Origin: Aurantiacibacter sp. MUD61
GTDB taxonomy: Bacteria > Pseudomonadota > Alphaproteobacteria > Sphingomonadales > Sphingomonadaceae
DNA length: 64,000 nucleotides
Direction of reading: 5' to 3'
Assembly (NCBI RefSeq): GCF_027912455.1
Contig: NZ_CP115446.1
Location: 891,501-955,500, forward strand
Shown here: in pieces, positions 1 to 7,300 of the stretch
How the letters are laid out: each line of letters begins with the position of its first letter
How positions within the stretch are numbered: position 1 is the stretch's first letter
The notes under the pieces: generated by a model
Database searches by the model: none
What the model saw: the letters and a program-made list of their open reading frames with translations, nothing else
Told to the model about the DNA's origin: nothing
Position numbers and translations under genes: made by a program

Positions 1-469
1 AAGTGGTGGCGACCGAAACACTGTCGAACACCGCATCGACGGCAACCTTACGCGCACCTTCGACGCCGGCGAGCACTTCCTGCTCGGCAATCGGAATGCC
101 TAGCTTGTCGTAAACCGCCTTGATCTCGGGATCGAGTTCATCGAGCGATTCCAGCTTGGGCTTCTTCTTCGGCTCGGCGAAATAATAGGCATCCTGGTAA
201 TCGATCTCGGGATAGCCGAGCTTGCCCCAGTCGGGCTCTGCCATGGTCTGCCACAGGCGGAAGGCCTTCAGCCGCCATTCGAGCATCCATTCAGGCTCAT
301 TCTTCTTGGCCGAAATAAAGCGCACCGTATCTTCGGTGAGGCCTTTTTCGGCAAATTCGGTTTCGATGTCCGAAGACCAGCCATGCTCATATTCAGCCGC
401 TTTCGCAGCGGCCTCTTTGGCTTCGGCATCCATTTCGGATCGGTCTTGGACTTTCACATCATCAGTCAT
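1..469 (-). CDS. sufB: Fe-S cluster assembly protein SufB, N-terminal part (cut by window edge)
   Basis: SufB is the scaffold subunit of the cytosolic SufBCD complex, on which new Fe-S clusters are built. Only about 156 N-terminal codons are in the window; the core continues beyond base 1. The visible part has the family's opening: a short acidic lead, then 'PEWMLEWRLKAF' and 'WGKLGYPEIDYQDAYY', followed by the lysine-rich 'PKKKPKLESLDELDPE' stretch. The ATG at 469 overlaps the stop of the upstream Rrf2 regulator (ATGA), so the two are co-transcribed and probably translationally coupled. The position behind an IscR-type sensor suggests Fe-S feedback on the whole suf operon. Confidence 0.93.
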   Translation of the reverse strand, partial: MTDDVKVQDRSEMDAEAKEAAAKAAEYEHGWSSDIETEFAEKGLTEDTVRFISAKKNEPEWMLEWRLKAFRLWQTMAEPDWGKLGYPEIDYQDAYYFAEPKKKPKLESLDELDPEIKAVYDKLGIPIAEQEVLAGVEGARKVAVDAVFDSVSVATT

Positions 470-888
470 GCGACTTCGGTTTCCTGTGGTTCGGTTCGTG
501 CGAGTTGGACCAGCGAAATATCGGCAAGCGCGCCGCGCAGAGCGGCGTTGACGATTGGCCAATGCGGCTTGACCGCGCAATTCTCTTCGACCGCGCAATC
601 GCTGCCGGTGACGCAAGGTGTGAGCGCAATCGGCCCTTCCACCGCCTCGACAATATCGGCAACGCTGATTGCCGCGGCCGGACGGGCCAGCTGCAATCCG
701 CCGCCAGCGCCGCGTGTCGAGCGCAGCAGGCCAGCAGCACTCAGCTTGCTGACGACTTTCTGTACCGTCGGCACAGGAAGTCCGGTCTCGCTCGCCAATT
801 CGCCCGCTCTGGTGCGCCCGCCACCGCAATGGCGCGCAGCCGCACTCATGGTGACGACAGCATAATCGGCAAGGTTGGACAGGCGCAT
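466..888 (-). CDS. Rrf2/IscR-type Fe-S-sensing regulator of the suf operon
   Basis: This 140-residue Rrf2-family repressor has a winged helix at about residues 6-60, with 'GLPVPTVQKVVSKLSAAGLL' as the recognition region. Cysteines 92, 98 and 104, followed by a nearby histidine (109), fall at the numbers of the three cluster-ligating cysteines of E. coli IscR, so a [2Fe-2S] cluster is expected. It is the first gene before sufB and overlaps it by four bases, as in alphaproteobacterial suf operons. A palindrome 19-31 bp upstream is a candidate autoregulatory operator. Family assignment is firm; the exact symbol (iscR or sufR) is not. Confidence 0.93.
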   Translation of the reverse strand: MRLSNLADYAVVTMSAAARHCGGGRTRAGELASETGLPVPTVQKVVSKLSAAGLLRSTRGAGGGLQLARPAAAISVADIVEAVEGPIALTPCVTGSDCAVEENCAVKPHWPIVNAALRGALADISLVQLARTEPQETEVA

Positions 889-906
889 AAGACTCGGGTT
901 TGCTTT

Positions 907-919
907 AATTGGACCAATT
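907..919. promoter_or_regulatory. Candidate operator palindrome upstream of the suf regulator
   Basis: AATTGG-A-CCAATT is a perfect 6-bp inverted repeat around one base, 19-31 bp upstream of the Rrf2 start codon. It lies where the promoter and transcription start of the suf operon should be. A role as the regulator's own binding site is inferred from position only. Confidence 0.4.
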
Positions 920-1002
920 CGTTCCGATTAGCCATTTATGCGCGAAACTGGCGGAATCAAGCCATTTCCCCTTGTTGCGAGTCGTTAGCATCTTTGTTTC
1001 AT

Positions 1003-1254
1003 GCGGCCACATCCGTGGCCGCGTCCTCGCTAGACGCGCTTCACTACGTTACGCGCCCGCTGCGGGCGGCCGTTCGGCCTTGCCCTCGGCTGGTCGCCGA
1101 GCGAGCTCCGCAACAAAGGTCAGACGAAGTGCTGGTATCGCTGCCCGCAGGTCAGCGACAGCGAGCAACCGCCAAGCCCGCAGGTGCCGCGCAGGCGGAA
1201 CGCAGTCCCGGCGGAGCGAATAGCACCGAGGACAAAGCCGCGGATGCGGCTTTG
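1003..1254. repeat. Dispersed intergenic repeat, copy A, with ATCC-loop end hairpins
   Basis: This fills most of the gene-free stretch 889-1258. It opens with hairpin GCGGCCAC-ATCC-GTGGCCGC (1003-1022) followed by GTCCTCG, and closes with GACAAAGCCGC-GGAT-GCGGCTTTG (to 1254). The two ends therefore mirror each other. Between them are nested small hairpins (CCCGC-T-GCGGG, GGCCG-TT-CGGCC, CTCGGC-TGGTC-GCCGAG). About 60 bases after the left hairpin are nearly identical to copy B near 11.65 kb, and the right segment around the words GCCCGCAGGTGCCGCGCAGGCGGA and GGAGCGAATAGCACCGAGGAC also matches. All six frames look like read-through, not real genes. Confidence 0.85.
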
Positions 1255-1258
1255 CAAA

Positions 1259-2125
1259 CTAAGAAGCCCGGAATTCCTGCAGGCGGTGGAAATTCTTCAT
1301 CTGCAGCAAGGTCTTCAGGATCGGCTGCCCATCGCCGCCGAGCCGCTTCGGCGTGTAGCCACAGTAGCGGCTGATCTCGCGGACCATATGCGGCTGATCG
1401 TAGAATGCTTCCGCGATCGCCGCCGCCTCGGCATCCGACAAATCCTCTTTCGCAAGCATCGCCGAGGCGCGGATGGCGCGGAATTTCCGGGCGACCGCCG
1501 CCGGCGGGAGGCCGAAGAACCGCTCGACCAGCCGCTCGGCCTGCCTGCGCGAATAATTAAGAGTCGGGAAGAGGTCTTCGATATCGGGATTGAGCGCGCT
1601 GCCGAGCCACGTGATCGTCTGCTCAATCAATCTCTCATGCTGCGGCGAAACCGTACCCAGATGCGCGGCGATCCAGTCTCCGAGCGCAGAACAGGCGTCT
1701 TCGGGCGTCAATTCACCCGACACATATCTGGCGCTCAATGCTTCGCTGAAGTCGGTGACCTCGCTCCCGAGCAATTCCTCCGCCGGGAAGTAGCGATTGA
1801 TGTGACGCTGTGCCGGCTCTTTGGTGAGCGCCGCCCAGCCAAGCGGGGTCAGCGTAGCGCCGATCGCATGCCACGGCCCCTTCATCCGGAACTTTGCAGC
1901 GACCGTCGTGCCGGCGGATAGATTCGCTTTCGCCGTGACGGGATGGGCTGGCCCATCGAAGGCGATCTCTCCCGTCCCGCAGGGAAAGATATTAAACTGC
2001 GCCAGCGCGCCCGACACCGCATCCTCGGTAAGCTCTGCATCCGTGGCGAAGTGAAACAGCACGGTGAGGTGCCGCTTCAGATGTTCGGGCGGATCATAGT
2101 ACGTAAGGGAAAAGGGAAACGACAT
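1259..2125 (-). CDS. AraC-family transcriptional regulator
   Basis: The 288-residue protein has a poorly conserved sensor half (about 1-180) and a C-terminal AraC/XylS DNA-binding half. The second helix-turn-helix reads 'AEAFYDQPHMVREISRYCGYTPKRL', the usual FYDQxHxxREF-type signature. Before it comes 'LNYSRRQAERLVERFFGLPP', equivalent to the first helix-turn-helix plus linker. The N-terminal half resembles regulators whose effector is unknown, so no target can be named. It is a single gene on the minus strand, bounded on the left by repeat copy A. Confidence 0.85.
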   Translation of the reverse strand: MSFPFSLTYYDPPEHLKRHLTVLFHFATDAELTEDAVSGALAQFNIFPCGTGEIAFDGPAHPVTAKANLSAGTTVAAKFRMKGPWHAIGATLTPLGWAALTKEPAQRHINRYFPAEELLGSEVTDFSEALSARYVSGELTPEDACSALGDWIAAHLGTVSPQHERLIEQTITWLGSALNPDIEDLFPTLNYSRRQAERLVERFFGLPPAAVARKFRAIRASAMLAKEDLSDAEAAAIAEAFYDQPHMVREISRYCGYTPKRLGGDGQPILKTLLQMKNFHRLQEFRAS

Positions 2126-2277
2126 GGCGCACTACTTGCGACCCGTACGCCATGCCGCCTCTCGAGTTGGGGAAACGGACGTAATGCCGATGTTCCCCAT
2201 GCAACCTCTGGAGGCAGTCATAGCGCCGACCCGCACAATATGATTGTATCGTAGCGACATCTCTTGACCTTGCCGCA

Positions 2278-4098
2278 TCACTGCATTTCTGCGGCAATCC
2301 AATCATCGACCTGTTCTTCGAGGATGTCGAGCGGGACAGGCCCGTTCGTCAGCACCACTTCGTGGAATTGCCGGATGTCGAAGTCATCGCCCAGCTGGGT
2401 CCGTGCGCGTTCGCGCAGCTCCATGATCTTCAGCTTGCCGATCATGTAAGCGGTCGCCTGCCCCGGATAGACGAGATAGCGCTCAATCGCCTTGCGGATA
2501 TCGCCATCGGGATTGGGCGTGTTTTCGGTGAGATAGGCGATGCCTTCTTCCCGGCTCCAGCGGTGATGATGCATTCCGGTGTCCACCACCAGGCGGCAGG
2601 CACGCCACAATTCCATGCCGAGCCGTCCGAAATCGGAATAGGGATCGGTGTAGAAGCCCATCTCCTTCGGCAGCTCTTCGGAATAGAGGCCCCAGCCTTC
2701 GGTGTAGGCGGTAAAGCCACCGAAGCGGCGGAAAGGCGGCAGATCGCCGAGCCCGGTCTGGATCGCGCGCTGCATGTGATGGCCGGGAACAGCCTCATGA
2801 TAGGCGAGCGCCTCGAGCTCGTTCCGGCTCATATCGCGCAGATTGTAAAGATTGACGTAATAGGTGCCGGGGCGCGAGCCGTCGGGCGCTGGACTCTGGT
2901 AAAACGCCTTGCCCGCACTCTGCTCGCGGAAGGCTTCGACGGGTTTCACCTGCAGATCGTATTCCGGCAGGGTGATGAAATAATCGGGAAGCCGTTCTTC
3001 CATCGCAGCGACCACCTGATCGACCTCGGCCAGGTAGTCCTCGCGGCTGGTGTGGAAGAACTGGTCTCCATTGCGGGTGTATTCGAAGAACTCCTGCAAG
3101 GTCCCTTCAAATCCGACCTGCTCCATAATCGCGCGCATTTCGCCGTGAATCCGGTCGACTTCGCGCAGCCCAATCTGGTGGATCTCATCGGCGCTGAGAT
3201 CGGTGGTCGTGTAATAACTCAGCAACGCATCGTAATATTCCGCCCCGCGATCGAAGCGCCAGATACCGTCGTCGGTCGGCGCAAAGCCCTGCTGGCGCAG
3301 CATTTCGGAACGCAATCGGCCGTAGGCTGGTGCAGCAGAGGACGACCACGCGGCTTCGGCATCGGCGATCAGGCTGCCGCGTTCATCTTCGCTGATGTCG
3401 AGCTCGGCCACTTCGCTCCGAAAATCTTCGAGCACGGCATTGTCGAGCCCCGCATCGAGCAGATTTGTGATGTCCGACAGAACATAAGGATAAACCCAGT
3501 CGGGCGGCATGACGCCATCGGCGGCACGCTCGGCAGAGCGGGCGATCAGCGTATCGAGATAGGGGCCGATGCCTTCAATACGCTCGACATAGGCGCGGGC
3601 ATGGTCGGCATTCTGCACCGCATGCGTGTTGATGAGGAATGCCGGAATGCCGCTCTGCGCGCCGTTCATCTGGTCGAAGATGTAGCCATATTCACGGAAG
3701 GGATAGAGCAGTTCCGATCGCGCATTGGTCGCTTCAAACAGGCGGTAAGACAGCGCATCCTGCCCTTCGAGCGCACTCAGATCATAGCCCATTTGCATGC
3801 GAGCCAGGAAGGACATCCGCATCGCCCGCTGCGCCTCTTCCGCTTCGGCGGATGGGTCATTCCAGAGGCCGTAATCCTCGTCCCTTATGCCGCGATAGGC
3901 CTTGGTCTGCGGCGACAATTCAAGCGACGCGCTGTCGTACATGTCGAAGAAGGTGTTGATGTCGGAGGGTACTGTCGCCTCAGCTGCAATGGGCGAATTG
4001 GTCGAAGCTGTGCTCTGCGGCATCGGGCTGGCGGCACATGCGGTCAGGGCGAACGCGCTGGTAGCAAGGGCTGCATTGCGCAAAAGCTTGGCTGTCAT
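2278..4098 (-). CDS. DUF885-family lipoprotein, putative metallopeptidase-like
   Basis: This 606-residue exported protein has a lipoprotein signal peptide with cysteine 21 in 'ALTACAAS'. The body is the DUF885 family, recognised by 'AYHEAVPGHHMQ' near residues 436-446, an HExxxxH-like motif, followed by 'YTEGWGLYSEELPKEMGFY'. The fold is helical and thought to be related to zinc peptidases, but no general substrate is established. It probably sits on the periplasmic face of a membrane. It is transcribed alone, divergently from pyrD. The minus-strand terminator at 4185-4217 lies before its start and cannot be its own. Confidence 0.85.
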   Translation of the reverse strand: MTAKLLRNAALATSAFALTACAASPMPQSTASTNSPIAAEATVPSDINTFFDMYDSASLELSPQTKAYRGIRDEDYGLWNDPSAEAEEAQRAMRMSFLARMQMGYDLSALEGQDALSYRLFEATNARSELLYPFREYGYIFDQMNGAQSGIPAFLINTHAVQNADHARAYVERIEGIGPYLDTLIARSAERAADGVMPPDWVYPYVLSDITNLLDAGLDNAVLEDFRSEVAELDISEDERGSLIADAEAAWSSSAAPAYGRLRSEMLRQQGFAPTDDGIWRFDRGAEYYDALLSYYTTTDLSADEIHQIGLREVDRIHGEMRAIMEQVGFEGTLQEFFEYTRNGDQFFHTSREDYLAEVDQVVAAMEERLPDYFITLPEYDLQVKPVEAFREQSAGKAFYQSPAPDGSRPGTYYVNLYNLRDMSRNELEALAYHEAVPGHHMQRAIQTGLGDLPPFRRFGGFTAYTEGWGLYSEELPKEMGFYTDPYSDFGRLGMELWRACRLVVDTGMHHHRWSREEGIAYLTENTPNPDGDIRKAIERYLVYPGQATAYMIGKLKIMELRERARTQLGDDFDIRQFHEVVLTNGPVPLDILEEQVDDWIAAEMQ

Positions 4099-4184
4099 CG
4101 ATGGCGATCCTCTCTCTTATCGTTGCAAGGCACCTAAGAGAAAGTCCGCGGCCTGCCAATAGGCGTGCGCGGGAGACGCGGCTC

Positions 4185-4217
4185 AAAAAAAGGGCGGCGA
4201 TCCTGAGATCACCGCCC
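4185..4217 (-). terminator. Strong intrinsic terminator on the minus strand with no annotated gene upstream
   Basis: Read on the minus strand, GGGCGG-T-GATC, loop TCAG and GATC-G-CCGCCC form a ten-pair stem with one mismatch, followed directly by seven T residues. On the plus strand the hairpin is followed only by CTTTGAG. The nearest gene to the right is pyrD, which reads away from it, so the terminator must end an unannotated leftward transcript. Confidence 0.8.
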
Positions 4218-4293
4218 CTTTGAGTGGAGAACTCGTCACGCTGAACGTTCCGAGCCCTTCGGGTCGCAAAGTCGTTCTGAGCGTTTTATGTTA
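4185..4293 (-). ncRNA. Candidate small RNA upstream of pyrD, about 109 nt
   Basis: The stretch 4099-4409 has no gene. Its minus strand holds a possible -10 element TACAAT (complement of 4300-4305), about 100 nt of sequence with a small hairpin at GACCC-GAA-GGG-TC-like bases (complement of about 4252-4265), and then the orphan terminator at 4185. This promoter-body-terminator layout fits a short stable RNA. I do not recognise it as 6S, SRP RNA, tmRNA or RNase P. No -35 element is convincing, so the start is approximate. Confidence 0.45.
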
Positions 4294-4306
4294 CAATTGA
4301 TTGTAA
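4291..4306. promoter_or_regulatory. Inverted repeat TTACAAT-TG-ATTGTAA between pyrD and the candidate sRNA
   Basis: Two perfect 7-bp arms are separated by TG. Each arm presents TACAAT, a good -10 hexamer, one on each strand. The site could thus carry back-to-back promoters for pyrD (right) and the small RNA (left), or be an operator covering both. This is inferred from sequence only. Confidence 0.4.
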
Positions 4307-4409
4307 GAAGGCGACACAAAATCACATCACATCAAAAATTGCCGAATATTCTTGCATGGATCGACTCGCGGGATTGCATATTCAGCCCGTTCGCTGCCAT
4401 TGGCAGCGC

Positions 4410-5453
4410 ATGATTTACGACATTCTCCGGCCGGCAATATTCAAACTCGATGCCGAGCGCGCGCACGGTTTGACAATCGCTGCACTGAAAGCCGCTCCGA
4501 CAAAAGCGCCGCCAAAGTCCGGCAGCCCGTTGACAGTTGAGCTGGCAGGACTGCGCTTCCCCAACCCGCTGGGAATGGCGGCAGGGTTCGACAAGAATGC
4601 CGAGGTTCCCGACGCGCTTCTGGGCTTTGGTTTCGGCCATGCCGAAGTCGGCACGATTACGCCCAAACCGCAGGCTGGAAACCCGAAGCCGCGCCTGTTC
4701 CGGCTGGTCGAAGACCGCGCGATTATCAATCGCATGGGATTCAACAATGGCGGCGCCGAAGCCGCGCTGGAACGGATCAAGGCACGTGCGGCGCGAGAAG
4801 GCATCGTCGGCATCAATATCGGCGCGAACAAGGATAGTGCAGACAGAGAGGCCGATTATTCGCTGATGACGCGGCTGATGGCGCCCCACGCCTCCTACCT
4901 CACCGTCAACATTTCCAGCCCGAACACGCCCGGACTGCGAGCACTACAGGATGAAGGCGCGCTGATCGGCCTGCTCGACGGGGTGCTCGAAGCGCGCGCA
5001 GAGGTCTGTGGCGAAGCGCCTCCGCCGGTCTTCCTCAAGGTCGCGCCCGATCTCGAACCAAGCGACGTGGATGCCATTGCGCGCATCGCAAAAGACAAGT
5101 CGCTGGGCGCTCTCATCGTCTCCAACACCACCATCGATCGGCCTCCGCTCCAATCGTCCCATGCAAGTGAAACAGGCGGACTGTCGGGCGCGCCGCTGAA
5201 AGCAAAGGCGCTGCAACGGGTGCGCGATTTTCGCGCGGCCACTGGCGGCGAAATGCCGCTGATCGGCGTCGGCGGTATCGCCACGGCTGAAGACGCGTGG
5301 GAGCGCATTCGGTCAGGCGCCAGCCTCGTCCAGCTCTACAGCGCCATGGTCTATCGCGGACCGGGCATTGCTCGCGATATCTGCGAAGGGCTGGAAAGTC
5401 TGATGAAGCGCGATGGCTTTGCCACCATTGCCGAGGCGGTCGGAACCGAATAG
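4410..5453 (+). CDS. pyrD: Dihydroorotate dehydrogenase, class 2 (quinone-dependent)
   Basis: PyrD oxidises dihydroorotate to orotate in pyrimidine synthesis and passes electrons to membrane quinone through FMN. The 347-residue product has the class 2 N-terminal membrane-associating helices ('MIYDILRPAIFKLDAERAHGL'), 'FNNGGA', 'INIGANKD' and the catalytic-serine motif 'NISSPNTPGLR' near residue 168. It ends with the FMN phosphate-binding 'LIGVGGIATAEDAWERIRSGAS'. An in-frame ATG at 4356 would add 18 residues, but homologues start at the MIYDILRP methionine, so 4410 is preferred. The following ggt begins three bases after the stop, so they form an operon. Confidence 0.95.
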   Translation: MIYDILRPAIFKLDAERAHGLTIAALKAAPTKAPPKSGSPLTVELAGLRFPNPLGMAAGFDKNAEVPDALLGFGFGHAEVGTITPKPQAGNPKPRLFRLVEDRAIINRMGFNNGGAEAALERIKARAAREGIVGINIGANKDSADREADYSLMTRLMAPHASYLTVNISSPNTPGLRALQDEGALIGLLDGVLEARAEVCGEAPPPVFLKVAPDLEPSDVDAIARIAKDKSLGALIVSNTTIDRPPLQSSHASETGGLSGAPLKAKALQRVRDFRAATGGEMPLIGVGGIATAEDAWERIRSGASLVQLYSAMVYRGPGIARDICEGLESLMKRDGFATIAEAVGTE

Positions 5454-5456
5454 CAG

Positions 5457-7193
5457 GTGCGCATGAAATCATTGCGCCTGGTTCTCGCTCTTTCCGCACC
5501 GCTCGCTCTGGCCGCATGCCAGACCAGCGAAGAGATTCGTCCCGCTGTTTCAGCTCCCGCGGCTGATATCCCCGGCCCTACCATTCCCGGGGTGGTGAGT
5601 GCCGCAGACCCGCGCGCGACCGAAGCCGGCGTTGAAATCCTGCGCCAGGGCGGCAGCGCCACCGACGCGGCGATTGCAGTCATGCTCGCACTGACCGTAG
5701 TCGAACCGCAAAGCTCCGGAATCGGTGGCGGCGGGTTCTTCCTGCACCACGATGACAACGGAGAGCTGATCACCATCGATGGCCGCGAAACCGCGCCGTC
5801 ACAGGCAGGGGCGGACTGGTTTCTCGGTGCCGACGGCGAGCCGCTGGGATATCGCGAGGCCGTGATCGGTGGCCGATCTGTTGGCGTTCCCGGCAACATT
5901 GCCCTCGCCGCCGAGGCCCATGCAGCACATGGCAAGCTGCCTTGGGAAGACCTGTTCCAGCCCGCCATTCGCCTCGCCAGCGAAGGCTGGGAGCTGACAC
6001 CGCGCTTCGTCAATTACGCGGAGCGCGTGCGCGAGCGCGCTGCCCATCAGGCCGAAGGCGAGGCGCTTTTTTTCGACCATGAGGGCAATATCCTGCCCGT
6101 AGGCACGCGGGTGACCAATCCCGAACTGGCGCAGACGCTGGAAGCTCTAGCGCGTTCGGGGCCCGACCATTTCTACGACACAATGGCAGAAGGTCTGGCC
6201 GAGCATGTCGCGGAGAACACGCCGGGCGATGCCGGGATGGCCGAAACCGACATCACCAGCTATTCTGCCACCGCGCGCGATGCGCTGTGCGGGACCTATC
6301 GCGAGCATCTGATCTGTTCGATGGGACCGCCTTCGTCCGGAGCAACCACGGTACTTGCGATTCTCGGCCAACTCGAGCGGTTTGACATCGGTGCAATGGG
6401 CGCAGAAAGCGTGACCGCTTGGCATCTTTTCGCTGAAAGCCAGCGGCTCGCCTATGCCGACCGCGAGCTCTATCTCGCCGATCCGGATTTTGTCCCGGTC
6501 CCGGCGCAACAGCTTGTCGATCCCACCTATCTGGCAGAACGCAGTCAGCTCATCTCGCCCGATATGCGCATGGCAGAGCCAGATGCAGGCGTACCTGCCG
6601 GCGTTATCCAGGCCTTCGCCGATGGGGACGAGCCTGAGGAGCATGGCACCAGTCATTTTGCGGTCGTCGATTCGTCGGGCAATGTGGTCAGCTGGACCTC
6701 GACTATCGAAGGACCATTCGGATCGGGCCTGATGTATGGCGGTTTCTACCTCAATAACGAGCTGACCGATTTCAGCTTCCGGCCAGAGCGCAATGGCGCG
6801 CCTGTCGCCAATCGGGTCGAAGGCGGCAAGCGACCGCGCAGCTCCATGGCGCCGACCATTGTCTTCGATATTGACGGCAATCCCGTGCTCGCGATCGGTG
6901 CGGCGGGCGGTGGCACCATTCCGGTGCAGGTGGCCAAGGCGCTGATGGGATATATCGACTGGGGCCTCTCCGCGCAGGACGCGATCGCGCTGCCCATGCT
7001 CTATTCGCCCGGCGATACGGTTTCGCTGGAAGAGGACAATGCTGTGCCCGGTCTGCAAGAAGGACTCGAGGCGCTGGGCCACTCAGTCACCACGCGCAGC
7101 CTGCCGCTCAAGGCCAACGCCGTCGAATGGGTGGGCGACGGCTGGATTGGCGCTGCCGATCCGCGCAGCGAGGGAACATCTGCCGCCCAGTAG
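5457..7193 (+). CDS. ggt: Gamma-glutamyltransferase, lipoprotein form
   Basis: Gamma-glutamyltransferase is made as a proenzyme that self-cleaves before a threonine and then transfers or hydrolyses the gamma-glutamyl group of glutathione. The nucleophile is in 'EEHGTSHFAVVD' (Thr about 398 from the GTG start). Downstream 'IEGPFGSGLM' and 'RPRSSMAPTIVF' are family substrate-site segments. The N-terminus ends in 'LALAACQT', a lipobox, so the enzyme should be lipid-anchored in the periplasm instead of soluble as in E. coli. Two starts are possible, GTG 5457 and ATG 5463. It follows pyrD by three bases, with no evident metabolic link. Confidence 0.93.
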   Translation: MRMKSLRLVLALSAPLALAACQTSEEIRPAVSAPAADIPGPTIPGVVSAADPRATEAGVEILRQGGSATDAAIAVMLALTVVEPQSSGIGGGGFFLHHDDNGELITIDGRETAPSQAGADWFLGADGEPLGYREAVIGGRSVGVPGNIALAAEAHAAHGKLPWEDLFQPAIRLASEGWELTPRFVNYAERVRERAAHQAEGEALFFDHEGNILPVGTRVTNPELAQTLEALARSGPDHFYDTMAEGLAEHVAENTPGDAGMAETDITSYSATARDALCGTYREHLICSMGPPSSGATTVLAILGQLERFDIGAMGAESVTAWHLFAESQRLAYADRELYLADPDFVPVPAQQLVDPTYLAERSQLISPDMRMAEPDAGVPAGVIQAFADGDEPEEHGTSHFAVVDSSGNVVSWTSTIEGPFGSGLMYGGFYLNNELTDFSFRPERNGAPVANRVEGGKRPRSSMAPTIVFDIDGNPVLAIGAAGGGTIPVQVAKALMGYIDWGLSAQDAIALPMLYSPGDTVSLEEDNAVPGLQEGLEALGHSVTTRSLPLKANAVEWVGDGWIGAADPRSEGTSAAQ

Positions 7194-7300
7194 GCATAGA
7201 TTGCTTGATAGGGGCAGGCTTGCCCAGCATGGGCGGTGCGCGTAATCCGTCCAGCAACAGATAATTTGCCGGGACAAACCCGGTGCAGGAGAGATGCCGC

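Noticed and set aside
505..1374. Open frames running through repeat copy A, and similarly through copy B
   Set aside because: The frames change between the copies, consist of alanine/arginine-rich filler, and overlap real genes. The shared unit is the DNA, not the protein.
2362..4137. Very long (591-codon) open frame opposite the DUF885 gene
   Set aside because: It is antisense to a gene with clear family motifs and signal peptide; long antisense frames are common in GC-rich DNA and this one has no recognisable domain.
4185..4217. Terminator for the DUF885 gene
   Set aside because: The hairpin lies upstream of that gene's start on its strand, so it cannot end its transcript; an unannotated RNA is a better explanation.
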